Shown piece after piece: positions 55,621 to 63,255 of a stretch of 64,000 bases of DNA. The notes under the pieces were generated by a model. The model saw nothing but the letters and a program-made list of their open reading frames with translations. It was not told where the DNA came from and did not search any database. Source of the stretch: an uncultured Flavobacteriaceae bacterium (GTDB taxonomy: Bacteria; Bacteroidota; Bacteroidia; Flavobacteriales; Flavobacteriaceae). A program made the translations under genes and the position numbers. Each line of letters starts with the position of its first letter. The first letter of the stretch is position 1. The stretch spans positions 62,001 to 126,000 of the forward strand of contig CANLXN010000002.1 in NCBI GenBank assembly GCA_947495135.1, in the 5' to 3' direction.

Positions 55621-55638
55621 GTTAACTCTTACCCTCGA

Positions 55639-55677
55639 AACACATGGTGTATTGTATATACACTATGTGTTTTTTTT
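55639..55677 (+). terminator. Terminator between tandem copies 1 and 2
   Basis: Arms AACACATGGTGTAT and ATACACTATGTGTT pair with one wobble; eight T follow. It stands 18 bases after the copy 1 stop codon, and copy 2 starts only 24 bases later. Confidence 0.8.
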
Positions 55678-55700
55678 ATAAACTAATTAACCTCTTAAAT

Positions 55701-57389
55701 ATGAAAAAGCTAATTTTAAGCCTTGCGCTCATAGTATCTTCGGGTTATTTACTGGGACAAACCATTGTAAATACATCTGTTGAAAACAAAAAAGCTATTC
55801 TAGAAGAATTTACTGGAATTCACTGTACTTTTTGCCCAGATGGACACGCCATCGCTCAAGCCATTCAAACCAACTATCCAGGCGAAGTATTTTTAATTAA
55901 CATTCACCAAGGTGGATTTGCCGTTCCAAGTGGAAGCGAACCCGATTTTAGAACTCCTTATGGCGATGGCATCGCCAACCAGAGCGATCTTACAGGATAT
56001 CCAGCCGGAACTGTCAATAGGCATTATTTCCCAGGACAAGCTCAAAATGGTGGAACTGGAACTGCGATGAGCAGAAACCAGTGGGGATCTGCGGCACTAG
56101 AAACCATAGGAGAAACCTCTTATGTGAACTTAGCCGTTGAAGCCGAATTGGATGTTATCAACAGCGAAATCGTTGTACATGTTGAAGCCTATTATACAGG
56201 AGATAGCCCAGAAGGAAGCAATAATCTTAATGTAGCATTACTACAAAACAACACCGCGGGCCCACAAACAGGAGGAGGCGCAGGTAATAACTACATACAC
56301 CAACACAGGCTCATTGAAATGATCACTGGACAATGGGGTGAAAGTATTAGCCCTACAACAGAAGGGACTTTTATTGATCGAACCTATACTTATACCATTC
56401 CAGCAATGTACAATAATGTTCCTGTGGTTTTAGCTGATATGGAACTGGTAGTTTTCATGACAGAAACAACCCAAGAGATTATTAGCGGTAATGGAGCATA
56501 TCCTAACTTTTTCAACTTACCACTTGCAGACGATACCAATGTCCAAAGCATTGCAGATATCAACGACCAATGTGGAATCGATTTTGGTCCGCAAGTAAAA
56601 GTTCAAAATACAGGAAACAACACGCTTACCTCCATTGATTTTGAGTATTCTATTAATTCTGAAACTCCTGCAACATGGACTTGGAGCGGAAGTATTGACT
56701 CTTATCAAACCGAAGTAATTCAGTTACCAGCAATTCCGTATACATTACAAGCAAGCAATACAGTTGAAGTTTCTGTTGCAAACGATGATGACAACACAAA
56801 TAATGAAGCAGACAATACCTTTGTAGATATGGATTTAATGTCGACCAATGAAGTAACTGTCCTACTTAATACAGACAATAATGGTAGTGAGACTACTTGG
56901 AGTATACGAGGGCCATTAGGCAATATACTTGCCAGCGGTGGACCGTATGACGATAACCAAACCATTAACGAAACATTCTCGTTACCTAATCAAGGATGCC
57001 ATGAGTTTAGAGTAGTGGATGCTGGAGGAAATGGTAGTGGATCTATTGCAGTTTTCGATTCGAATAGTACTATTATTTACCAAACGCCAGGTGATTATGG
57101 TGGAGGCGCAGGTGCTTCTTTTATTACTGAAAGTGAACTAGGTATTGACGATACTCTTTTACAGAATATTGCCCTTTATCCTAACCCAACTTCAGATTCA
57201 TTTCGCATAGCAAATGCAGATAATGCATCAATTGAGGTATTCGATATTTTAGGAAAGTCGATTCTTAGTATTCAAAATATCTCTTCTAATCAAGAAATAA
57301 ATGTTGCCAACATTCAAGCTGGAACTTATTTTGTTAGAATTGAGAAAGACAATCAAGTAGCTGTTGAGCGTATTATTGTCAACAAATAA
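55701..57389 (+). CDS. Omp28-like protein with CARDB-like and T9SS domains, tandem copy 2
   Basis: 562 residues from the ATG at 55701 (signal MKKLILSLALIV, ending LLGQ); an in-frame ATG 19 codons upstream lies inside the terminator hairpin and is not credible. Same order as copy 1: Omp28 domain with CTFC in TGIHCTFCPDGH, CARDB-like domain, beta domain with GGPYDDNQTIN and GCHEFRVVDAGGNGSGS, and sorting domain ending ERIIVNK. Copies 1 and 2 resemble each other more closely than copy 3. No -7 box is evident between the copy 1 terminator and this gene, so its transcription may depend on read-through. Confidence 0.9.
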   Translation: MKKLILSLALIVSSGYLLGQTIVNTSVENKKAILEEFTGIHCTFCPDGHAIAQAIQTNYPGEVFLINIHQGGFAVPSGSEPDFRTPYGDGIANQSDLTGYPAGTVNRHYFPGQAQNGGTGTAMSRNQWGSAALETIGETSYVNLAVEAELDVINSEIVVHVEAYYTGDSPEGSNNLNVALLQNNTAGPQTGGGAGNNYIHQHRLIEMITGQWGESISPTTEGTFIDRTYTYTIPAMYNNVPVVLADMELVVFMTETTQEIISGNGAYPNFFNLPLADDTNVQSIADINDQCGIDFGPQVKVQNTGNNTLTSIDFEYSINSETPATWTWSGSIDSYQTEVIQLPAIPYTLQASNTVEVSVANDDDNTNNEADNTFVDMDLMSTNEVTVLLNTDNNGSETTWSIRGPLGNILASGGPYDDNQTINETFSLPNQGCHEFRVVDAGGNGSGSIAVFDSNSTIIYQTPGDYGGGAGASFITESELGIDDTLLQNIALYPNPTSDSFRIANADNASIEVFDILGKSILSIQNISSNQEINVANIQAGTYFVRIEKDNQVAVERIIVNK

Positions 57390-57413
57390 ATACTTTTTTA
57401 ACACACTTATATC

Positions 57414-57441
57414 AAGCCCGAGAACGATCTCGGGCTTTTTT
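57414..57441 (+). terminator. Terminator between tandem copies 2 and 3
   Basis: Perfect inverted repeat AAGCCCGAGA / TCTCGGGCTT with a four-base loop, followed by a T run. It lies 25 bases after the copy 2 stop codon. Confidence 0.88.
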
Positions 57442-57513
57442 ATTGCACCGCGTCAATCATTCTACATCTTCAATTTATTCGTAAATTACCCTTACAATCT
57501 CAAGCCCAAAAAA

Positions 57514-59202
57514 ATGATTCGGATTATAATCATCGTACTACTTTGCTCATTGTCTTTTTTATGCAACGGGCAAACAATTGTATCCACTTCCGAAGAAAAT
57601 AAAAAAATCGTTTTAGAACAGTTTACAGGTATAAATTGTGTGTTCTGTCCAAATGCAAATACTACGGCAGAAGGAATAAGGAGTAATAATCCTGAAAACG
57701 CCTTCATAATCAATATCCATCAAGGAGGTCTGGCGAATCCTTCTTCTGGACAACCAGATTTCAGAACTCCTTTTGGCGATTTAATTGCAGATCAAGCTAC
57801 TATTCTTGGTTATCCAGCGGGAACAATCAACCGACATGTATTTCCTGGACAATCACAAAGCGGAGGCAATGACACTGCGATGAGCAGAACCGAATGGCTT
57901 TCAGCCGCAAACCAAACCCTTAATGAAGTCGCCTACGTTAATCTGGCTATGGAATCTGAGGTAAACGTTCAAAGCAGAGAACTAGACATTGATGTGGAAA
58001 CCTATTTTACCGGGAATAGCCCAGCCTCTACAAATATGCTCAATGTCGCCTTGTTACAAAATAAGACCATTGGTCCGCAGGCAGGAGCAAATGGGTCCGA
58101 AAATTACGAACACAATTATAGATTGATACATCTAATTACAGGCCAGTGGGGCGAATCTATTAGTCCGACCACCCAAGGGACTTTTATCGATCGCAACTAC
58201 CAATACACCATCCCTTTAGACTATAACGGGATCTCTGTGGCTTTGGACGAACTGGAACTGGTCGTTTTTGTAACCGAGACCACACAAGAGATAGCAAATG
58301 GAAACGGCTCCTATCCTAGTTATTTTAATCTACCCTTAGACCTTGACGTAAATTTAGAAGGCATTGCGTTTATTAACGATCAATGTGGGATCGACTTTGG
58401 GCCTTCGGTACAAATTCAGAACAATGGAAACACCGTACTAAACACAATAGATTTTGAATATTCGATCAACGGTGGAACTTTGGCCACATGGACTTGGACG
58501 GGCTCTCTTGATTCTTTTCAAACTGAAATGATAGAACTCCCTCCCATTGCTTATTCATTACAAGAGAGCAACACTGTAGTGGTAAGTGTGGCAGCCGATG
58601 AAGACAACACCAACAACATAGGCTCTGCTAGTTTTCAGCGACAAGAACTTCTCGTTACCCCTGAGGTGAATCTAATTCTCAATACCAACGCCTCGGGAGG
58701 AGAAACTAATTGGACACTAAGAAATCCTTTAGGAGCTATTATTGCAAGCGGTGGCCCTTATCCAAACAATACCTCCATTACAGAAAACTTCTTACTTGCA
58801 GATGTAGGATGCCATGAATTTAAATTAAGTGATGCGGGAGGCAATGGCAGCGGGTCTGTGGTGCTGTACGATTCTGAAAACACCGTCATTTATCAATCCC
58901 CTGGCAACTACGGAGCCGGCGCAGCTACATCTTTCTTGGTCGAAGACAATCTCAGTTCACAAAATTTCAGTTTGGAAAAACTAGTTATTTCTCCCAATCC
59001 CGTAAATACACATTTTACTGTTAGCAACGCGGTCAATTCACAACTCACCTTGTTCGATCTTGGGGGAAAAGAACTTATTCGAATGAAGAAAATTTCAGAA
59101 AAGCAAAAAGTCCAGGTCGAGAATCTTCCAGCAGGGACTTACTTTTTAAGGATCGAAAATGATGCAAAGGTGTCCATAAAAAGAATCCTGATTCAGAAAT
59201 AA
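57514..59202 (+). CDS. Omp28-like protein with CARDB-like and T9SS domains, tandem copy 3
   Basis: 562 residues from the ATG at 57514 (signal MIRIIIIVLLC, ending CNGQ); the open frame runs further upstream through the previous terminator, which is fortuitous. Domain order as in copies 1 and 2. The active site is CVFC in TGINCVFCPNAN, but the GH that follows in the other two copies is replaced by AN. The sorting domain has diverged (ISPNPVNT, LFDLGGKE, end KRILIQK). Codon use is less A/T-ending than in copy 2 to the eye, so this copy looks older. Confidence 0.9.
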   Translation: MIRIIIIVLLCSLSFLCNGQTIVSTSEENKKIVLEQFTGINCVFCPNANTTAEGIRSNNPENAFIINIHQGGLANPSSGQPDFRTPFGDLIADQATILGYPAGTINRHVFPGQSQSGGNDTAMSRTEWLSAANQTLNEVAYVNLAMESEVNVQSRELDIDVETYFTGNSPASTNMLNVALLQNKTIGPQAGANGSENYEHNYRLIHLITGQWGESISPTTQGTFIDRNYQYTIPLDYNGISVALDELELVVFVTETTQEIANGNGSYPSYFNLPLDLDVNLEGIAFINDQCGIDFGPSVQIQNNGNTVLNTIDFEYSINGGTLATWTWTGSLDSFQTEMIELPPIAYSLQESNTVVVSVAADEDNTNNIGSASFQRQELLVTPEVNLILNTNASGGETNWTLRNPLGAIIASGGPYPNNTSITENFLLADVGCHEFKLSDAGGNGSGSVVLYDSENTVIYQSPGNYGAGAATSFLVEDNLSSQNFSLEKLVISPNPVNTHFTVSNAVNSQLTLFDLGGKELIRMKKISEKQKVQVENLPAGTYFLRIENDAKVSIKRILIQK

Positions 59203-59314
59203 AATATCCCAGATTATAAATCCCCGCAAGGATGGATACTTTTTTTTACACATAGACTATTAATAGTCTGCGTATTAACTTTTGCGATTTTAGGAAAAGC
59301 TGTTGTTTAGCATA

Positions 59315-59944
59315 CTAACCTCGATATTTAACTGGAAGGTGTACAACCGATTTAGTTTCAAAAAAATCTTCCTCAAAATAGTCTTGAAGATTATAAATTG
59401 TTGCTTTAGGAAACAATGATAACTCTTGGGTAAGATCGCCACCTTTTAGGTAAAGAATTCCATTTTTAAGTTCGTGTACACTTTTTTTCGCAACACTGTT
59501 TCGCACCCATCGAGCAAATGTCTCCATTTGAGCCACTGCCCTACTCACAATAAAATCGTATTGATCGTTAATTGTTTCCACACGCGCATTGGTCACTTTT
59601 ACATTTTGCAGTTGAAGGCCTTCAGAAACTTCTTGGACCACTTTAATTTTTTTTCCAATACTATCTACCAGATGGAATTGGGTTTCAGGAAATAAAATAG
59701 CTAACGGTATTCCAGGAAAACCGCCTCCAGTGCCCACGTCCATTACTTTTGCGCCTGGTTTAAAAGCTTGTATTTTTGCGATTCCCAAAGAATGCAGCAC
59801 ATGCCGCACATAGAGTTCGTCAATATCTTTTCGGGAAACTACATTAATTTTCAGGTTCCAATCTTTGTATAATTCAGACAACCTTTGGAATTGCTGAGTT
59901 TGTTCTTCGGTTAGATTGGGAAAGTATTTATGAATGATCTCCAT
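59315..59944 (-). CDS. rsmG: 16S rRNA (guanine(527)-N(7))-methyltransferase
   Basis: Methylates G527 of 16S rRNA using SAM. The sequence shows the SAM loop DVGTGGGFPGIPLAILFPE (about 70-88), the FHLVDSIGKKIKVV segment and VSRAVAQMETFARW, all characteristic of RsmG; WNLKINVVSRKD precedes them. Length 209. Convergent with the third tandem copy, with a 16-base palindrome between (59254-59269). Confidence 0.97.
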   Translation of the reverse strand: MEIIHKYFPNLTEEQTQQFQRLSELYKDWNLKINVVSRKDIDELYVRHVLHSLGIAKIQAFKPGAKVMDVGTGGGFPGIPLAILFPETQFHLVDSIGKKIKVVQEVSEGLQLQNVKVTNARVETINDQYDFIVSRAVAQMETFARWVRNSVAKKSVHELKNGILYLKGGDLTQELSLFPKATIYNLQDYFEEDFFETKSVVHLPVKYRG

Positions 59945-60086
59945 ATTTTGGGACGGTATCTACGACCGTAATAATGATAAAATAATTAACACTCTCTTTG
60001 TTTCTCAATGAAATAGAGCAGTTGCAAAAGTAAGATTTCTTTGATAATTTTAACCTAAAGGCCGAGGGCTATAACCAAAAGATGAC

Positions 60087-60094
60087 TATTTTTG
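60087..60094 (+). promoter_or_regulatory. -7 promoter box of the desaturase gene
   Basis: TATTTTTG is a perfect TAnnTTTG box. The predicted start point near 60100 favours the TTG at 60135 as start codon over the TTG at 60108, which would leave only a few bases of leader. Confidence 0.45.
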
Positions 60095-60134
60095 CCTACA
60101 GCCTATTTTGGCTACTTATAAAACTATTACTATT

Positions 60135-61235
60135 TTGAATACGAATCAGATAAAATTCTCAAGAGTAGATTCTGCAAAGTTCTTTAGAACCCTCAACAAA
60201 CGTGTAAACGATTATTTCAAAGAAAATGATATTTCCAGAAACGGAAACTGGAAGTTACATATCAAGACGGTTGTAATGTTTGCAATTTACCTCACTCCCT
60301 ATTTTCTATTACTTACTTTAGATATTCCAACTTGGCTGCAAGTGCTATTCACCATCATTATGGGTGTTGGAATGGCAGGAGTTGGCATGAACGTGATGCA
60401 CGATGCAAACCACGGCGCCTACTCTAAAAAGAAATGGATCAACAAACTGATGGGAAGTAGCATGTACATCCTTGCGGGAAATGTTTATAATTGGCAGGTA
60501 CAACACAATGTTCTTCATCATACGTATACTAACATTCATGGTCATGATGAGGATTTAGAGGCTGGACGCATACTTCGTTTCTCAAAACATTCTGAATGGC
60601 ACCGTTTCCATAAATTTCAGCATTATTACGGTGTATTTTTATACGGTTTGCTAACCTTTAACTGGGCGCTTACTACAGACTTTCAGCAAACAAAACGCTA
60701 TTTAAAAAGAAAGTTGTCTTTTGGTAAATTCCCAAAGCCATCCATCCAATGGAGTATTTTGATCATTACAAAAATTATTTATTTCTCCATATGGATCGTT
60801 ATCCCTATACTTTTCTTCGGAATTGCTTGGTGGAAAATTTTAATAGGGTTCTTTATCATGCATTATGTGGCTGGACTTATTTTGAGTATCGTATTTCAGT
60901 TGGCGCATGTGGTGGAAGATGCAGACATGCCACTGCCAGAAGCGTCTGGAACTATGAAAAATACTTGGGCCATCCACCAATTGTTTACAACGGTTAATTT
61001 TTCTACCAAAAATCGAATTGTGAATTGGTTTACGGGCGGATTAAACCATCAAGTGGAGCATCATATTTTCCCGAATATTAGTCATGTTCATTACACGAAA
61101 ATTTCAGAAATCGTAAAAAGTACAGCTAGAGAATTCAACCTACCGTACAACGAATACCAGACCACACGTAAAGCATTAATTGCACATTTTAAACACCTAA
61201 AACAAATGGGACTGAATCCCGCGCTTTCTGCGTAA
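60135..61235 (+). CDS. Membrane fatty-acid desaturase (acyl-CoA/linoleoyl-type)
   Basis: Diiron membrane desaturase introducing double bonds into membrane fatty acids. All three histidine boxes are present: HDANHGAYS, HNVLHHTYTN and QVEHHIFPN, the last being the Q-x-x-H-H form of front-end desaturases. Four to five helices separate them. No ATG precedes the conserved KFSRVDSAKFFRTLNKRVNDYF start; TTG codons at 60108 and 60135 are the only candidates, and I chose 60135 on promoter position, giving 366 residues. The aminotransferase gene begins seven bases after the stop. Confidence 0.9.
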   Translation: MNTNQIKFSRVDSAKFFRTLNKRVNDYFKENDISRNGNWKLHIKTVVMFAIYLTPYFLLLTLDIPTWLQVLFTIIMGVGMAGVGMNVMHDANHGAYSKKKWINKLMGSSMYILAGNVYNWQVQHNVLHHTYTNIHGHDEDLEAGRILRFSKHSEWHRFHKFQHYYGVFLYGLLTFNWALTTDFQQTKRYLKRKLSFGKFPKPSIQWSILIITKIIYFSIWIVIPILFFGIAWWKILIGFFIMHYVAGLILSIVFQLAHVVEDADMPLPEASGTMKNTWAIHQLFTTVNFSTKNRIVNWFTGGLNHQVEHHIFPNISHVHYTKISEIVKSTAREFNLPYNEYQTTRKALIAHFKHLKQMGLNPALSA

Positions 61236-61242
61236 CTAACCA

Positions 61243-62430
61243 ATGAATTCAAAACTTTCTAACCGTGTAAACAACATGGCGACCTCTGCAACACTTGCAA
61301 TGGCAGCCAAAGCTCGAGAACTAAGAGAACAAGGCAAAGATATTATAGGCCTAAGCCTTGGAGAACCAGACTTCACTGTTCCCGAATTTGTAAAGGAAGC
61401 AGCTATCGATGCTGTAAACGACAACTATCACTCTTATACTCCTGTGGATGGATATGGGGATTTAAAAAGTGCTGTTATCACAAAATTTAAGCGTGACAAT
61501 AACCTTACTTATAAACCTTCTCAGATTGTAGTTTCTACGGGGGCCAAACAATCGCTGTCTAACCTTGCTCAGGTTTTACTAAATGAAGGAGACGAGGTGT
61601 TACTTCCTGCCCCTTATTGGGTGAGCTATAGTGACATCAGCAAAGTATCTGGCGGAGTTCCAGTTGAAATACCGTCTTCTATTGAAAGCGATTTTAAAGT
61701 GACTCCTGAAGCTTTGGAAGCTGCGATTACTCCAAAAACAAAAATGATGATTTACAGCTCTCCTTGTAACCCAAGTGGATCTGTTTATTCTGAAAAAGAA
61801 TTAAGAGCGCTGGCTGATGTATTGGTGAAACACCCCAACATTATTGTAGTGAGTGACGAAATTTATGAACACATCAACTACGTTGGAGGTCACGTTTCCA
61901 TGGCCGCTTTTGAAGATATGTACGATCGCACCGTAACTGTAAATGGTGTATCTAAGGCCTTTTCTATGACTGGTTGGCGCATTGGATACATTGGAGCTCC
62001 TGAGTACATCGCACGTGCCTGTAACAAGATGCAGGGACAAGTGACCAGTGGCGCCAACTGTATTGCTCAACGCGCTACGATTGCAGCTTTGGAAAACGAT
62101 CCGAGTAAGATTCAATACATGGTGGATGCCTTTAAGGAAAGAAGAAAATTAATTCTAGGATTACTTTCTGAAATACCTGGAATAAAGGCCAATGAACCAG
62201 ATGGAGCGTTCTATGTCTTTCCAGATATTTCATCTTACTTCGGAAAGACACTCAACGGAACACTTGTGAACGACTCCAGCGATTTTGCATTGTACTTATT
62301 AGAACACGCAAACGTAGCTACGGTTACAGGCGCAGCATTTGGAGACCCTAAATGCATTCGAATTTCCTATGCAGCAGCAGAAAAAGATATTATTGAGGCT
62401 ATGAAGAGAATTAAGCAAGCTCTTTCCTAA
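61243..62430 (+). CDS. PLP-dependent aminotransferase, class I (aspartate aminotransferase type)
   Basis: Cytosolic transaminase of 395 residues, fold type I, subgroup I-gamma like the thermophilic aspartate aminotransferases. SLGEPDFTVP (about 38-47) opens the domain, NPSGSVYS contributes to the PLP pocket, VVSDEIYEHINY holds the aspartate and tyrosine contacts, and the Schiff-base lysine lies in SKAFSMTGWRIGY (about residue 237). The conserved C-terminal arginine is in CIRISYA. Probably cotranscribed with the desaturase (seven-base gap), though no functional link is obvious. Confidence 0.93.
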   Translation: MNSKLSNRVNNMATSATLAMAAKARELREQGKDIIGLSLGEPDFTVPEFVKEAAIDAVNDNYHSYTPVDGYGDLKSAVITKFKRDNNLTYKPSQIVVSTGAKQSLSNLAQVLLNEGDEVLLPAPYWVSYSDISKVSGGVPVEIPSSIESDFKVTPEALEAAITPKTKMMIYSSPCNPSGSVYSEKELRALADVLVKHPNIIVVSDEIYEHINYVGGHVSMAAFEDMYDRTVTVNGVSKAFSMTGWRIGYIGAPEYIARACNKMQGQVTSGANCIAQRATIAALENDPSKIQYMVDAFKERRKLILGLLSEIPGIKANEPDGAFYVFPDISSYFGKTLNGTLVNDSSDFALYLLEHANVATVTGAAFGDPKCIRISYAAAEKDIIEAMKRIKQALS

Positions 62431-62450
62431 CTTTAAAAATTACGCTAGTA

Positions 62451-62483
62451 AAAGCCCGCCACATAAATTATGTAGCGGGCTTT
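62451..62483. terminator. Bidirectional terminator
   Basis: Arms AAAGCCCGCCACATAA and TTATGTAGCGGGCTTT with one mismatch (a wobble on the minus strand); A and T runs flank it. Serves the aminotransferase gene and the convergent sorting-domain gene. Confidence 0.8.
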
Positions 62484-62508
62484 CTATTTTTAAATAAGGT
62501 GACTTTAT

Positions 62509-63231
62509 TTATCTCTTCAGAAACTTAATAGTTTTAGAAGCTCCCTCAGCATTAGTAAACACAACTAAATAAGACTGAGCTGCCAATTGATTAATAATTA
62601 TTTGCTGCCGACCTGCTTCCACATTTTGCTGCATCACTTGCTGTCCTTGCAAATTGTAAATTACGGCCGTAAGTTCTTCAGCCGTTTCAATTTCTAGTAC
62701 TTTAGAAACCATTGTTGAAGCTAGCTCCACAGCCACCTTGTTACGATCGATAACAGACAAGGCAGGATCGTATCGGTATGTAAACGTTTTAGACACTCCT
62801 ATATCGTTTCCATCATTGTCCACCATATAAAATCTAAACACATAATCTATTAAGTTACCAGCTCCATCAGACTCATTATAAAAGTGATTTCCAGGAAGCG
62901 ACTGCCCATCACCTTCGATGGTTACGTAATTACCGCTTCCAAAAGGATATGAATTACCAATAGCGATGTCTGTATAACAGAGGCCGAAACAAAGTTCGAA
63001 TTCACTTCCATCGGCATTCAAAGCACTTACAAATTCAATCTTAATGTTGATAGGATCTGCAGTCTCATTGTTCACAAAGAAGTCCATAGAGGCAGCTTCC
63101 GTTCCATAAGAACCAAAAACAATTACATCTCCGTCTTCAATTTGATTACTGTCGCCATCTATTACATTGTACTGCGCTTGCAGCGCCACCGAAAACAGCA
63201 AAACCATTAGATAAATTAAATTTCTTTTCAT
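62509..63231 (-). CDS. CFGxC-motif exported protein with T9SS sorting domain (paralogue B)
   Basis: 240-residue paralogue of the protein at 53051-53776: signal peptide (about 1-19), the unnamed domain with IEDGDVIVFGSYG, ELCFGLCYTD (cysteine pair), GNHFYNESDGAGN and YRYDPALSV, and a degenerate sorting domain (about 165-240; VYNLQGQQVMQQ analogue VIYNLQGQQV, end TIKFLKR). The motif PNP typical of these sorting domains is missing, as it is in paralogue A (VYPTVTNSE). It follows the redoxin-like T9SS gene by 24 bases on the same strand and is surely cotranscribed with it. Confidence 0.82.
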   Translation of the reverse strand: MKRNLIYLMVLLFSVALQAQYNVIDGDSNQIEDGDVIVFGSYGTEAASMDFFVNNETADPINIKIEFVSALNADGSEFELCFGLCYTDIAIGNSYPFGSGNYVTIEGDGQSLPGNHFYNESDGAGNLIDYVFRFYMVDNDGNDIGVSKTFTYRYDPALSVIDRNKVAVELASTMVSKVLEIETAEELTAVIYNLQGQQVMQQNVEAGRQQIIINQLAAQSYLVVFTNAEGASKTIKFLKR

Positions 63232-63255
63232 AGTAGTAATTTTAAATTCTGCGTA

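Noticed and set aside
57364-57513. Upstream open frame in phase with tandem copy 3, overlapping the end of copy 2
   Set aside because: It runs through the terminator hairpin, and the ATG at 57514 gives a normal signal peptide, so the upstream frame is chance. No fusion with copy 2 is implied.
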